A stretch of 64,000 nt of DNA from an uncultured Fusobacterium sp. (GCF_905200055.1 NZ_CAJKIS010000005.1:20397-84396), one strand, 5' to 3'; counted from the first letter of the stretch, positions 9,081 through 18,428 are shown. The notes: generated by a model not told the origin, from the letters alone. A program made the numbers and translations.

Positions 9081-9115
9081 AAGACTGAAAGTTTATAGCC
9101 TTTCAGTCTTTTTTA
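9081..9115 (+). terminator. Terminator of the rubredoxin gene
   Basis: An 11-bp stem (AAGACTGAAAG at 9081-9091 with CTTTCAGTCTT at 9100-9110) is followed by a run of T, ten bases after the rubredoxin stop. Confidence 0.88.
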
Positions 9116-9146
9116 TTTGTTAGTGTAATAATTTTTTAAATAAGCA

Positions 9147-9209
9147 CAAAAAACTCTCTTATTATTAATAAGTTTAACATCAATAACTTAATCAATAATT
9201 AAGAGAGTT
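9147..9209 (-). terminator. Terminator of the cut microcompartment operon
   Basis: AACTCTCTTA (9152-9161) pairs with TAAGAGAGTT (9200-9209), with further A/T pairing inside, and on the minus strand the stem is followed by TTTTTTG. It lies about 45 bases after the last shell gene. It may act weakly in the opposite direction as well. Confidence 0.75.
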
Positions 9210-9253
9210 CTTTATTCAATTTTAAATTATAGGATATAAATTTTTATATAAAA

Positions 9254-9544
9254 TTATTTTTCTTCTCTTGTAGTTGTTGGAAGAATTCCTTCTACTTCTG
9301 AATGAGGTCTAGGAATTACATGTACAGATATTAATTCTCCAACACGTTGAGCTGCTGCTGCTCCTGCATCTGTAGCTGCTTTAACTGCTCCAACGTCTCC
9401 TCTAACCATTACTGTAACTAGTCCTCCACCAATGTATTCTTTTCCTACTAGATATACGTTAGCTGCCTTTACCATAGCGTCTGCTGCCTCAATTGATCCT
9501 ATTAATCCTTTTGTTTCAATCATACCTAATGCATCATATTTCAT
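9254..9544 (-). CDS. Hexameric microcompartment shell protein (BMC domain)
   Basis: 96 residues, one BMC domain (residues 4-85) of the PduA/EutM type: ALGMIETKGLIGSIEAADAM, then GGGLVTVMVRGDVGAVKAA. It would form hexameric tiles of the shell around the choline-lyase core, with a central pore. It is the last gene of the operon, 46 bases after pduL and followed by a terminator. The N-terminal stretch is very similar to the BMC domain of the extended shell protein at 11740-12426. Specific paralogue naming within the cut set is not attempted. Confidence 0.93.
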   Translation of the reverse strand: MKYDALGMIETKGLIGSIEAADAMVKAANVYLVGKEYIGGGLVTVMVRGDVGAVKAATDAGAAAAQRVGELISVHVIPRPHSEVEGILPTTTREEK

Positions 9545-9589
9545 AATTTTATCCTCCTGTTTTTTACTTTTATTTTTTATTTATAATTT

Positions 9590-10234
9590 TTATTTTTCTT
9601 CTAAAATTGTAATTCTACTTTTTGAATTTAAACCAAAAGCATTTGCTTCTTCAACATCTAAATGACACTCTAAAGCTGAGGCAGTTGTTACTCTTACTAT
9701 TGTATTTTCTAAAACTCCTCCTCTTTCTCCAGTAACTTTTATTGCTACTTTGTCTCCATCTTTTACATTAAACTTTGTTGCATCTTCTGGAGTCATGTGA
9801 ATATGTCTTTGAGAAACTATAACACCTTCATGTAAATATATACTTCCTTTAGGTCCTACAACAGTTATTCCTGGAGTCCCTGTTATATCTCCTGAAAGTC
9901 TTACTACTGATTTTATTCCTAATTTTATACAGTCTCCTGCTGATACTTCTACTTGAGTATATTTTCTTTCTGGTCCTAAAACTCTTACTTTTTCTATACA
10001 ACCTTTAGGTCCACAAATAGTAACTGTTTCTTTACAAGCAAATTGTCCTACTTGTGATAAATCTTTTATTTTCTCAAAAGAATAATCTTTTCCAAATAAA
10101 ACTTCAACATGTTCTTTTGACAAATGTATATGTCTGTTTGAAATTCCAACAGGAATTGTTTTATCTTGTTTCTTTCTTTCTTCTATCAATCTAAAAATCT
10201 CTTCTAATAACTTTTCTAAATTTGGTGTTTCCAT
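9590..10234 (-). CDS. pduL: PduL-type phosphate acyltransferase of the microcompartment
   Basis: 214 residues. Two PduL repeats are visible, with metal-binding histidines in SNRHIHLSKEHV (about residues 32-43) and SQRHIHMTPEDA (about residues 139-150). The enzyme converts acetyl-CoA and phosphate to acetyl-phosphate, recycling CoA inside the shell. Residues 3-20 (NLEKLLEEIFRLIEE) form an amphipathic helix before the catalytic domain, the kind that targets PduL to shells. It lies three bases after the aldehyde dehydrogenase gene. In choline clusters this enzyme is also called CutH. Confidence 0.92.
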   Translation of the reverse strand: METPNLEKLLEEIFRLIEERKKQDKTIPVGISNRHIHLSKEHVEVLFGKDYSFEKIKDLSQVGQFACKETVTICGPKGCIEKVRVLGPERKYTQVEVSAGDCIKLGIKSVVRLSGDITGTPGITVVGPKGSIYLHEGVIVSQRHIHMTPEDATKFNVKDGDKVAIKVTGERGGVLENTIVRVTTASALECHLDVEEANAFGLNSKSRITILEEK

Positions 10235-10237
10235 TTC

Positions 10238-11740
10238 TTACCCCTTCATTGAAGCAACTATTTGATCTATTAGTCCTAATAACTCTTCTTTACCTAAGCT
10301 ATTAATAGTCTCCTCAATATTTTCAAATCTTTCTTTACATTGATTTTTAACTTCAACGTTATGACTCATACTATTATTTAGTTTTAATTCATTACTTTCA
10401 ATTAAACCATAAGCCACTCTTTTTAAGTTTAAAAGGTGAAGTGGAGTTACGTTTTCTGAAACAGAACTTCCTCCCCATGTTCCACAACCTAATGTAAATG
10501 CTGGCATCAATCCTGTAGTTGCTCCTGTTCCTCCTTGAGAACCTCCTGCATTTACTAGAATTCTTGATGCTGGTTTTTTAGCAAATTTTCTAACTACATT
10601 TTTATCCTCTGTATGAATACTCATTGTATGTCCAATTCCATTTTGAAGTAGTTCTATACTTAGTTCACATGCTTCGTGCCAATCATTAACTACATAGAAT
10701 CCTAATACAGTTGTAAGCTTTTCATATGATAATGGATATCCAGGTCCTACTCCATTTTGTCTTCCAACTAAAACTTTTGTTCCTTCTGGCACACAAATTC
10801 CAGCTTCTTTTGCAATATATTCAGCTGCTCTTCCTACAAATTTTGCATTCATTGCATGTCCTTGTTTAAATAATAGCTTACATACTTTAGCTGTTTCATC
10901 TTCGCTCATAAAGTATGCTCCTTGCTTTCTTAACTCACTGATTACTTCATTTTCATTACATTTTTCACAAACTATTGATTGTTCTGAAGCACATATAGTA
11001 CCATTATCAAAAGTTTTACTTGCAATAATTCTTTCTACTGCTTTTTGAACATTTGCTGTTCTTTCAATATAAGCTGGAGAGTTTCCTGCACCTACTCCTA
11101 ATGCTGGTTTTCCAGAACTATAAGCAGCTTTTACCATTCCTGGTCCTCCAGTTGCAATTATCATAGCAACTTCTGGAGCTTTCATTAATTCATTTGTTGC
11201 TTCCATAGTACAAATTTCTACACAGTTAATAATATCTTCTGGAGCTCCTGCTGCTATAGCAGCTTCTTTCATTAATCTTGCAGCTTCTCTAGTACATTTT
11301 TGAGCTGATGGATGTGGTGAAAATAAAATAGCATTTCTTGATTTTAGAGCTATTATAGATTTATAAATAGCTGTAGATGTTGGATTTGTTGAAGGTACTA
11401 TTCCTAAAACAAGTCCCATAGGTTCTGCAACTGTTAATATTTTTTTCTCTTCATCTTCTTCTATAATATCTACTGTTTTCATATCTTTTATAGCTTCATA
11501 AACCATTGTAGATGCCATATGATTTTTAAATTCTTTATCTTGAACCTTTCCAAAACCTGTTTCTTCAACTGCCATTTTTGCTAAATAAAATCTATTTTCT
11601 TCAGCAACTCTTACCATATTTTTTAAAATACATTCAACTTGTTCTTGAGTATATTCAGCCATTTTTGCTGCTGCAATTTTTCCTCTTCTTGCAAGGTCTC
11701 TTGCTCTTTGAATTGATTCCAAATCCTTATCAAATTCCAT
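10238..11740 (-). CDS. CoA-acylating aldehyde dehydrogenase of the microcompartment (CutF/EutE/PduP type)
   Basis: 500 residues. It oxidises the acetaldehyde released by CutC to acetyl-CoA with NAD+. The catalytic cysteine is C250 in FDNGTICASEQ, and a nucleotide-binding stretch ATGGPGMVKAAY lies near 196-207. The C-terminal tail (ETINSLGKEELLGLIDQIV) is an amphipathic helix after a linker, the usual encapsulation peptide of EutE/PduP/CutF proteins. Its ATG shares one base with the stop of the preceding shell gene (TAATG), so translation is coupled. Compare the Cys-less paralogue at 18429-19853. Confidence 0.93.
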   Translation of the reverse strand: MEFDKDLESIQRARDLARRGKIAAAKMAEYTQEQVECILKNMVRVAEENRFYLAKMAVEETGFGKVQDKEFKNHMASTMVYEAIKDMKTVDIIEEDEEKKILTVAEPMGLVLGIVPSTNPTSTAIYKSIIALKSRNAILFSPHPSAQKCTREAARLMKEAAIAAGAPEDIINCVEICTMEATNELMKAPEVAMIIATGGPGMVKAAYSSGKPALGVGAGNSPAYIERTANVQKAVERIIASKTFDNGTICASEQSIVCEKCNENEVISELRKQGAYFMSEDETAKVCKLLFKQGHAMNAKFVGRAAEYIAKEAGICVPEGTKVLVGRQNGVGPGYPLSYEKLTTVLGFYVVNDWHEACELSIELLQNGIGHTMSIHTEDKNVVRKFAKKPASRILVNAGGSQGGTGATTGLMPAFTLGCGTWGGSSVSENVTPLHLLNLKRVAYGLIESNELKLNNSMSHNVEVKNQCKERFENIEETINSLGKEELLGLIDQIVASMKG

Positions 11741-12426
11741 TATTCTTCACCTCTTAAATTATAAAACTCTAGTATTCTATTTATTAAATTTTCCTTATTA
11801 AGTTTTGAAATTGTTCTGTTACTTAAATTTAGTTCTTGATATTCTTTCAGCAATTTTCTTAGTTCTGAAATTTTTAATATATTTAATTCAGAAATTATTT
11901 CCTCTTTTTTATTCTCCCTTAAATATTCCTCAATATCTTTTCTAGTAAACTTTTTTTCTTCGATTGCTATTTCTATCTTTTCCTCTTCAACAATTTCCAG
12001 ATTTTCTACTTGAGAATCAGCTTCTAAACTATCACTAAATATTTCATCTTCACTTTCTGTTTCTTCAATTTTTTCAACAACTATCTCTTTTTCTAAGATC
12101 TGTTCTTTAACTTCTACATCAGTTATATTTTCTTTTATCTCTTCTTTTTTTTGTCCAAATTCCATTATAGCTTTTAAATCTTCATGTGGTCTCGGGATAA
12201 TATGTTCAGAAATTAAGAACTCCTCACCTAAAGTTTTTACTGCTGCAACACCTGCATCTACAGCTGCTCTAACTGCTCCCACATCTCCATTTACTATTAT
12301 TGTAACTAGTCCTCCACCAACATAAACTTTTTCTAAAATTTGAACATTTGCTGATTTTGTCATAGAATCTGCACTTTCAATAGCAGCTAACAATCCTTTT
12401 GTTTCAATCATTCCTATTGCCTGCAT
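11740..12426 (-). CDS. Shell protein with a BMC domain and a long C-terminal extension
   Basis: 228 residues. Residues 1-88 are a standard BMC domain (MIETKGLLAAIESADSM, GGGLVTIIVNGDVGAVRAA). Residues 95-158 are a strongly acidic, probably disordered linker rich in Glu, and residues 160-228 form a helical module (ISELRKLLKEYQELNLS) that resembles SAP or Rho-N helix-extension-helix folds. In shape it recalls the extended shell proteins PduK/CcmO-type seen in other loci; the extension could tether cargo, the cell pole or DNA. It overlaps the dehydrogenase start by one base. The SAP-like reading is inference. Confidence 0.85.
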   Translation of the reverse strand: MQAIGMIETKGLLAAIESADSMTKSANVQILEKVYVGGGLVTIIVNGDVGAVRAAVDAGVAAVKTLGEEFLISEHIIPRPHEDLKAIMEFGQKKEEIKENITDVEVKEQILEKEIVVEKIEETESEDEIFSDSLEADSQVENLEIVEEEKIEIAIEEKKFTRKDIEEYLRENKKEEIISELNILKISELRKLLKEYQELNLSNRTISKLNKENLINRILEFYNLRGEE

Positions 12427-12429
12427 CTA

Positions 12430-13077
12430 CTATTTCCCCTCCAAAATCAAATTTTCTCTAGTCCATGTAATTTTTTCAGAGATGGAAAAAAACTTAGCTC
12501 TCTCTTCTATATGAAAATTAATAGCTTTTACTGTTGAAGGAATATAAATAATATCTCCCTCTTTTCCTTCATAAGTTCTTTTATCTATTTCAAAGGAAAC
12601 TTTTCCATCAGTGATATAAAGAATCTCTTCTGAGGCTATCTTCTTTAAAAAATTAGAGTTTTCTATCTCTAAAATAGTTGCTCTTTTCTCTTTATCTTGT
12701 AAAACTTCTTGATATGAAATATTTACATTTTCATCTTTTATATGGTTAAAAGTCATATTTTTCCCTTTTATAAGAGTAAAACCTGACAAATCTTTTTCTT
12801 GATCAAAATTTTTCTTAGTCAATAAGCTCATTATTAAATCACGATATGTCTCTTCTTTAGCTAATAGTTTAAAAAAGTCTATAACCTTCTCCATATCTAT
12901 ATCTTTAAATTCTCTTTTAGTGTCAGCAAATTTTTCTTTTAAAACTATTTCCATGTTATTATTTGCTATAATATCTTTAGCTGAAGGTGTTAAAATAGTT
13001 TTAGAAGTTATATAAACTTTTTTTTCGCCTTTTTCCAAGATCTCTTCAATTTGGCTGGCACATATTAACTCTTTCAT
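12430..13077 (-). CDS. eutQ: EutQ-like cupin protein
   Basis: About 215 residues from the ATG at 13077, chosen because AAAGGG lies nine bases upstream; the frame also opens at a GTG six codons earlier without a ribosome site. The N-terminal helix (LICASQIEEILEKGEKKVYI) and the C-terminal cupin barrel (EEILYITDGKVSFEI, GKEGDIIYIPSTVKAINF) match EutQ of ethanolamine loci. EutQ from Salmonella has been reported to have acetate kinase activity and to help shell assembly, so here it could convert acetyl-phosphate to acetate and ATP. It lies two to three bases from its neighbours. Confidence 0.82.
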   Translation of the reverse strand: MKELICASQIEEILEKGEKKVYITSKTILTPSAKDIIANNNMEIVLKEKFADTKREFKDIDMEKVIDFFKLLAKEETYRDLIMSLLTKKNFDQEKDLSGFTLIKGKNMTFNHIKDENVNISYQEVLQDKEKRATILEIENSNFLKKIASEEILYITDGKVSFEIDKRTYEGKEGDIIYIPSTVKAINFHIEERAKFFSISEKITWTRENLILEGK

Positions 13078-13097
13078 CTTTTCACACCCTTTCACTA

Positions 13098-13367
13098 TTA
13101 ATCAAGAATACAATCTGCATCTATTATTCCAACTACCACAGCATCTGCTGGAATCCTTTCATCATTAAACATCTCTCTTGCTGATGATCCTATCGAGATA
13201 ATAACTCTATCTCCTATTCCAGCACCTATAATATCTGCAGCTATTATTCTTTTTCCTGTTCTTGATTCATCTCCAGTTAGTTCTTCAACTAATAAGAATT
13301 TTAAACCATTTAATTTTTCAGCTTTTCTTGTAGCCCAAACATTTGAAATTACCTTTGCAAGTATCAT
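13098..13367 (-). CDS. eutN: Pentameric vertex shell protein (EutN/CcmL family)
   Basis: 89 residues, the normal size for the EutN/CcmL/PduN family that caps the twelve vertices of the shell as pentamers. Family marks are LAKVISNVWATRKAEKLNGL at the start and AADIIGAGIGDRVIISIGSSAR in the middle. It is the only pentamer gene in the locus, which is the minimal set needed to close a shell. It starts ten bases after the EutJ stop. Confidence 0.95.
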   Translation of the reverse strand: MILAKVISNVWATRKAEKLNGLKFLLVEELTGDESRTGKRIIAADIIGAGIGDRVIISIGSSAREMFNDERIPADAVVVGIIDADCILD

Positions 13368-13377
13368 TTTTCCTCCC

Positions 13378-14223
13378 TTAATCTAAAATATTAGAAGTAC
13401 AACTTAATGCTATTCCCAATGGTGTTACAAACATAGGGTTTTTAGGCTTATATGTATGGACTTTTGTATATTTTTCTATAATTTCTTCTATCCCTGTTAA
13501 ACAGGCTGTTCCCCCAACTAAAGAGATACTATCAACATCATAACCATCTATATGATCCGCTATAATTGATGCGACTTTCTCTATAACAGGTTTTAATACT
13601 GGTAATAACTCCTTATGATTCTTAGGATCTCTCTTATATTTATCTGCTTCTTCAAAATTCTTTCTATACATTCCAGAAATTACTAATGAAAAATGTGTTC
13701 CTCCAGTAGCTTCATCTGCAACTGCTATCACTTCTCCATTTTTTATTATAGAAGTTCCTGTAGTTCCTCCACCTATATCAACTACTGCACCATTTTGTAA
13801 TTTTAAAACTTCATTAGCAGCTGTTGGCTCATCTAAAATATTTGTAAGTTCAAATCCTGCAGCTTGAACAACATTCTTTACAGCTCCTCCATCTAAACTA
13901 TCTGTTCCTGGTGGAAGGGCTACTGCTGCATAAATTAATTCTGTTTGAAGTTTTTTCTCTAACTCCTCTTTCATCTCTCTAACTAATTTTATTGCACCGA
14001 TGTAATCAACTACCATTCCATCTTTGACAACATCTGCATATTTATATGCTCCTGCTACAGGTTTATAATTTTCATCTAGAACAGCTAAAACAACACAAGC
14101 AGTTCCTAAATCAACTCCTGTATAATATACTGATGATTTTCTTAATATTGGTTTCTTTATAACTTTTTCAAACTCCTCTACTAATTCATCACAGTATCTA
14201 TAATCTATTTGTTTTTCTGACAC
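13378..14223 (-). CDS. eutJ: EutJ-like actin/Hsp70-fold chaperone
   Basis: 281 residues with the Hsp70/actin ATPase phosphate motifs: TGVDLGTACVVLAV near residues 31-44 and GAVVDIGGGTTGTSI near 145-159, then VGGTACLTGI near the C-terminus. It lacks the Hsp70 peptide-binding domain, as EutJ does. EutJ proteins are encoded in ethanolamine and glycyl-radical loci and are thought to aid folding or assembly of the signature enzyme or shell; no direct function is established. It overlaps the end of the EutT-like gene by 19 bases. Confidence 0.9.
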   Translation of the reverse strand: MSEKQIDYRYCDELVEEFEKVIKKPILRKSSVYYTGVDLGTACVVLAVLDENYKPVAGAYKYADVVKDGMVVDYIGAIKLVREMKEELEKKLQTELIYAAVALPPGTDSLDGGAVKNVVQAAGFELTNILDEPTAANEVLKLQNGAVVDIGGGTTGTSIIKNGEVIAVADEATGGTHFSLVISGMYRKNFEEADKYKRDPKNHKELLPVLKPVIEKVASIIADHIDGYDVDSISLVGGTACLTGIEEIIEKYTKVHTYKPKNPMFVTPLGIALSCTSNILD

Positions 14224-14870
14224 TGTTCTCCTCCTAATAATTCAACTACTATATTAAAGATCTTGCTCTTCACATATTTTAAATTTTGAAGAAAGATTTT
14301 CATATCATCATCAATTTCACTCTCTAAAATCTCTTCTTCTAAAAAGCTCATTTCATATAAAATAGAGTGTAACTTAAATATTCCCACTGCATTTTTATTG
14401 TGAATATAGATATCATGTATCTCTACATCTTCCAACATTATATTTTCTATTTTTTCTTCCTTTAAACTATTTTTCTTATTTAAACTTCTAAAGCTTCTAG
14501 CAACTTCTAAAAGTTTTTGAGCTAAAGGCATATTTTTTTCTAAATTCTCAGATACTAAAGAAAAAAGTTGTGATTCAAAAGATTTGATTTTATAGACATA
14601 TTTGCTTTTTTTCAAGTTAATTTTTTCTTCTACTTTTATAATATTGATATTTTTATTAAATTTAACTTGTTCCTTCTTTGGTTCTTTAACTTTCTCTATC
14701 TCTTTTTTTATCTCTTCTTTTTCCTCTTTATTTTCTACTTTTATTCTTTTATCTACTAAAAATTGTCGCCCTCCTGGAGTTAATCTTTGCTCCTTTTCTA
14801 ATTTAAAAATTTCAAAGGGCGTTTTTTTATATATTTCTCTTAAATATTGTTCGGTAATAAATTTAAGCAT
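14205..14870 (-). CDS. EutT-like protein lacking the metal-binding motif
   Basis: 221 residues. The N-terminus (FITEQYLREIYKKTPFEIF, then LTPGGRQFLVDKRIKV) matches the start of EutT-type ethanolamine cobalamin adenosyltransferases. A Lys/Glu-rich linker (about residues 47-90) leads to a helical C-terminal half. EutT enzymes carry HX11CCX2C for a metal ion; here there is no Cys pair and the only cysteine is near the end. No B12 enzyme belongs to this compartment, so a role in assembly or a vestigial gene is more likely than adenosyltransferase activity. It overlaps eutJ by 19 bases, and the gap to cutD is 38 bases. Confidence 0.7.
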   Translation of the reverse strand: MLKFITEQYLREIYKKTPFEIFKLEKEQRLTPGGRQFLVDKRIKVENKEEKEEIKKEIEKVKEPKKEQVKFNKNINIIKVEEKINLKKSKYVYKIKSFESQLFSLVSENLEKNMPLAQKLLEVARSFRSLNKKNSLKEEKIENIMLEDVEIHDIYIHNKNAVGIFKLHSILYEMSFLEEEILESEIDDDMKIFLQNLKYVKSKIFNIVVELLGGEQCQKNK

Positions 14871-14908
14871 TATTTTTCACCTACCATGCTCTTTTACCTA
14901 AAAAATTT

Positions 14909-15859
14909 TTAATGTCTTATAACTTTTACAGACATACCACTATTTTTTATGTACCCTTCTATTCTTTCTAAATCTTCAGATGACAAGCTTGGGTCCTCTT
15001 TTATAGCATATTCCATTCCTAACTGGTTATATTTATTAACTCCCATCTTATGATAAGGTAATAAATCTACACCTTTTAAGTTTTTATAATTTTTATACGG
15101 TAACAAAAGCTCAACTAATTTTTCTATATCTTCTTTGCTATCGTTTACTCCTTTTAATAAAGGAAGTCTTATATGAACATTATATTTATTCTCTAATAAA
15201 TACTTTAGATTTTTTATAATCTGTTCATTTCTTACTCCAGTCCAATAAAAATGCTTTTCAGAATCTATCTGTTTTAAGTCAAAAAGAAACAGATCTACAA
15301 ATTCAGCAACTTTTTCTATAACACTGCTTGAGGTATATCCACAAGTTTCAATAGCTGTATTGATTCCTTCATTCTTACATGCCATTAATAAACTTAGTGC
15401 TGCTTCTGGTTGCATTAAAACTTCTCCACCTCCAAGAGTAACTCCCCCTCCTGAAGTCTCGTAAAAAGGTCTATCCTCTTCTACTATTTTTAAGATTTCT
15501 GAAATGCTTTTTTGTTCCCCAACTATACTAATAGCTGAATTATAACAAGCCTCTTCACATTTTCTACAACCTATACAATCTGTAGTCCTGTCTATAAGAT
15601 GAGTGCCATCTGCACTCATCTTATGTACTCCTACAGGACAAACATTTACACAAGCACCACAGTCTTGACATAGATTCTTTTTAAAAAGCACTCTACTTTT
15701 TTTCATTAATCCTTCAGGATTTGCACACCATTTACATCTCAATGGACACCCTTGGAAAAAAACTAATGTTCTTACTCCCGGTCCATCATACATGTTATAT
15801 TTTTGTATATTAAATATAGTGGCTTTCCTTTCTATAAGACTATTCTGCTCTTTATTCAT
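14909..15859 (-). CDS. cutD: Choline TMA-lyase activating enzyme CutD
   Basis: 316 residues, a glycyl-radical-enzyme activase. The radical SAM motif is GCPLRCKWC (about residues 34-42), preceded by YDGPGVRTLVFFQ. Two ferredoxin-type 4Fe-4S motifs follow: CQDCGACVNVCP and CIGCRKCEEAC, an insert that marks this activase subclass. It uses SAM and an electron to generate the glycyl radical on CutC. It lies 18 bases after cutC in the same operon. Confidence 0.96.
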   Translation of the reverse strand: MNKEQNSLIERKATIFNIQKYNMYDGPGVRTLVFFQGCPLRCKWCANPEGLMKKSRVLFKKNLCQDCGACVNVCPVGVHKMSADGTHLIDRTTDCIGCRKCEEACYNSAISIVGEQKSISEILKIVEEDRPFYETSGGGVTLGGGEVLMQPEAALSLLMACKNEGINTAIETCGYTSSSVIEKVAEFVDLFLFDLKQIDSEKHFYWTGVRNEQIIKNLKYLLENKYNVHIRLPLLKGVNDSKEDIEKLVELLLPYKNYKNLKGVDLLPYHKMGVNKYNQLGMEYAIKEDPSLSSEDLERIEGYIKNSGMSVKVIRH

Positions 15860-15877
15860 ATCATTTTCTCCATATTT

Positions 15878-18415
15878 TTAAAAATGTGTTAATACAGTTC
15901 TACTAATAATCTCATCTTGTACATCTTTACATAGTTCAACAAAGTATGCACTATATCCTGCAACACGTACTATTAGATCTCTATGAGCTTCTGGATTAAT
16001 TTGAGCATCTTTTAACACTTTATTATCTAAGTAGTTAAATTGCATCTCTCCAAGTTGTAACATACATGCTGTACGTAACAATGTGATTATTCCATTTTCT
16101 CCCTCTGGAGTTTCTAGTAGTCCAGATATTAGTTTGAAGTTATGAACCATTCCAATATTCATATTATCACAAGACATTTTTGATACTGATTTAATTATAG
16201 CTGTAGGTCCTTTTGTATCTGAACCTTGGCTTGGACTGATTCCATCTGATAATGGTGTCCATGCTTTACGTCCATTTGCTGTAGCTCCTGTTAATTGTCC
16301 AAATGGAGTATTGTTAGAAATTGATAGTGTTCCATGACTTAACACAGAGTATAGTGTCTTATATTTTCTGTGTTCCATCTCTGTAAAGTTAATTAGATCA
16401 GTTGCTATATAGTCAGCATAGTCATCATCGTTTCCATATTTTGGAGCTTCTATACAATCTTTTCTAACTTTTTCATATCCTACAAAGTCAGCTTTAAGTG
16501 CATCTCTTATCTCTTTTAAAGTATATTTTTTATCATCAAATACTAATTTTTTAATTGCTGCCATTGAGTCAACATAAGTTGCTAGTCCACTCCATACAAC
16601 TCCTGGTCCAAAGTTATACATAGCTCCACCAGCTTCTACTCCTCTACCTTTTTCCATACATCCTTCATACATTAATGACATTAAAGGTTTTGGTGCTACT
16701 TCTCTGTGAACTCTTTGAGATATTACAGTTGCTATACTTGTCCATTTTGTTATATATTTAATTTGTTCTTTTACTGCTGCATCAAATTCTTCATAAGTTT
16801 TAAATTGATCTAAATCTCCTAGATCTGGACAAACTTGTTTTCCATACCATAGAGGTACTCCATTATTTAACACAAGCTCTATACAAATAGGCCATTGTGT
16901 ATATCCTGTTGATGTCCATTGATATAATCTTCCAGCTTTTTGAGGTTCAACACATCCCATTAAGCAATAATCTCTTGCATCTTCTATAGATACACCTTTT
17001 GCTAGCATCATTTTGATATGTACATCATCAAAGTGACAAGCTGGGAATCCTAATCCTGCTTTAATTACTTGAACAATTTTCTTTAAGTAAGCGTTTGGTG
17101 ATCCTTTGTGAATACGACATGCTAATGATGGTTGGTATACTTTTACATGTCTTACAGCATCCATTAATAAGTATGTTAAATCATTTGTAGCATCTACTCC
17201 TGATCTAGTAACTCCTCCTACACACATATTTACAAATGGTTGATATCCTGCGAAGAATTTAGATCCTCCTTCACTTGTGATCCACATAACTTCAGACATT
17301 TTTATAAGCATACATCCTGCTAATTCAAATGCTTCAAATTTTGACATTCTTCCACTTTCAATATCAGCTTTAAAGAATGGATACATATATTGGTCAACAC
17401 GTCCAATTGACATTCCTGTTTGGTTTTCTTCTACTACTAAAAGTGATTCTATTGTCCAAACTGCTTGAATTGCTTCCCAGAAAGTTGTAGGTTTATGTGC
17501 TGGAACTCTTGCGTTAACTTCAGAAATTTTTAGTAGTTCAGCTTTTCTTTTTGGATTTGTTTCTTTTGCAGCTAATTCAGCAGCGTAATCTGATAGACGC
17601 TTAGCATATATCATTACCCCTTCAGCTGTATCTATTATTGATTTATAGAAATAGATCTTATCAATATCTTCTGGATTAGCATATGATAAAGTTTCTAATT
17701 TTTCTTCTGCTTCTCTTTTAATATCAAGCATTCCTTTTTTCATTAATATTACGTCATATCCTGGATTTGAGTCTCCTCCTCCATTAACTGCATGATATGA
17801 ACAATCTGAAACAAAAGATTCTCCTGATAATTCCCATACTCCAGCTTCTCTATATTGATCTTCACAATACTCATCTACTGATTTTCCTCTCCAGAATGGG
17901 AAGATTTGCTCTCTTAAAACTTTTTTATCTTCTTCAGATATATAGAACGGATCTTGAGGTCTTTTTCCAATTGTATCTAATTCAGTTTCCATCCATCTCC
18001 AAGCAATATCTGGAGAAAATGCTCCTGCTCTAGGTGCTCCATTAGGACATCCTACGATTAACTCATTATCTTGAATAACTAGAGGAGCTGTTTCACAACA
18101 ATGTTTAAAACTTTTTCCTCTTAAAATAGCTTTTGGCATTCCTGGATTTTCTTGAGCTATTTTAGTGATAACTTTTGCTCTGTGTATTGTTATTGATGGA
18201 ACTTGTTTAAGATAATTTTCTCTTAATCTTTTTAATCTTTCAGTTATTCCTTCTGGAACTTCTGTTTCACAATGGTCTGAACAACAATGGTGTCCAGCTT
18301 CTTTTCTTATTTCATTAGAAACTCCTTGAAACATCTTTAATAAAGCTTCACGTTCTTCATTAGACATATTTTCTGTAGCTTCCATAAATTTATTTAAAAA
18401 TTCACGAATTTCCAT
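15878..18415 (-). CDS. cutC: Choline trimethylamine-lyase CutC (glycyl radical enzyme)
   Basis: 845 residues, the short form typical of Desulfovibrio. It cleaves choline to trimethylamine and acetaldehyde. The active-site Cys and Glu lie in YCLMGCVEPQK (about C488 and E490), the radical glycine is G820 in RVAGYSAYF, 25 residues from the end, and substrate-contact regions such as HAVNGGGDSNPGYD and ITSEGGSKFFAGY are present. These are near-identical to what I recall of Desulfovibrio alaskensis CutC, and separate it from glycerol, propanediol and taurine lyases. The first 25 residues form an amphipathic helix that may target it to the shell; HCC and HC pairs follow around residues 42-49. Confidence 0.97.
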   Translation of the reverse strand: MEIREFLNKFMEATENMSNEEREALLKMFQGVSNEIRKEAGHHCCSDHCETEVPEGITERLKRLRENYLKQVPSITIHRAKVITKIAQENPGMPKAILRGKSFKHCCETAPLVIQDNELIVGCPNGAPRAGAFSPDIAWRWMETELDTIGKRPQDPFYISEEDKKVLREQIFPFWRGKSVDEYCEDQYREAGVWELSGESFVSDCSYHAVNGGGDSNPGYDVILMKKGMLDIKREAEEKLETLSYANPEDIDKIYFYKSIIDTAEGVMIYAKRLSDYAAELAAKETNPKRKAELLKISEVNARVPAHKPTTFWEAIQAVWTIESLLVVEENQTGMSIGRVDQYMYPFFKADIESGRMSKFEAFELAGCMLIKMSEVMWITSEGGSKFFAGYQPFVNMCVGGVTRSGVDATNDLTYLLMDAVRHVKVYQPSLACRIHKGSPNAYLKKIVQVIKAGLGFPACHFDDVHIKMMLAKGVSIEDARDYCLMGCVEPQKAGRLYQWTSTGYTQWPICIELVLNNGVPLWYGKQVCPDLGDLDQFKTYEEFDAAVKEQIKYITKWTSIATVISQRVHREVAPKPLMSLMYEGCMEKGRGVEAGGAMYNFGPGVVWSGLATYVDSMAAIKKLVFDDKKYTLKEIRDALKADFVGYEKVRKDCIEAPKYGNDDDYADYIATDLINFTEMEHRKYKTLYSVLSHGTLSISNNTPFGQLTGATANGRKAWTPLSDGISPSQGSDTKGPTAIIKSVSKMSCDNMNIGMVHNFKLISGLLETPEGENGIITLLRTACMLQLGEMQFNYLDNKVLKDAQINPEAHRDLIVRVAGYSAYFVELCKDVQDEIISRTVLTHF

Positions 18416-18428
18416 TTCTTCCTCTCCT

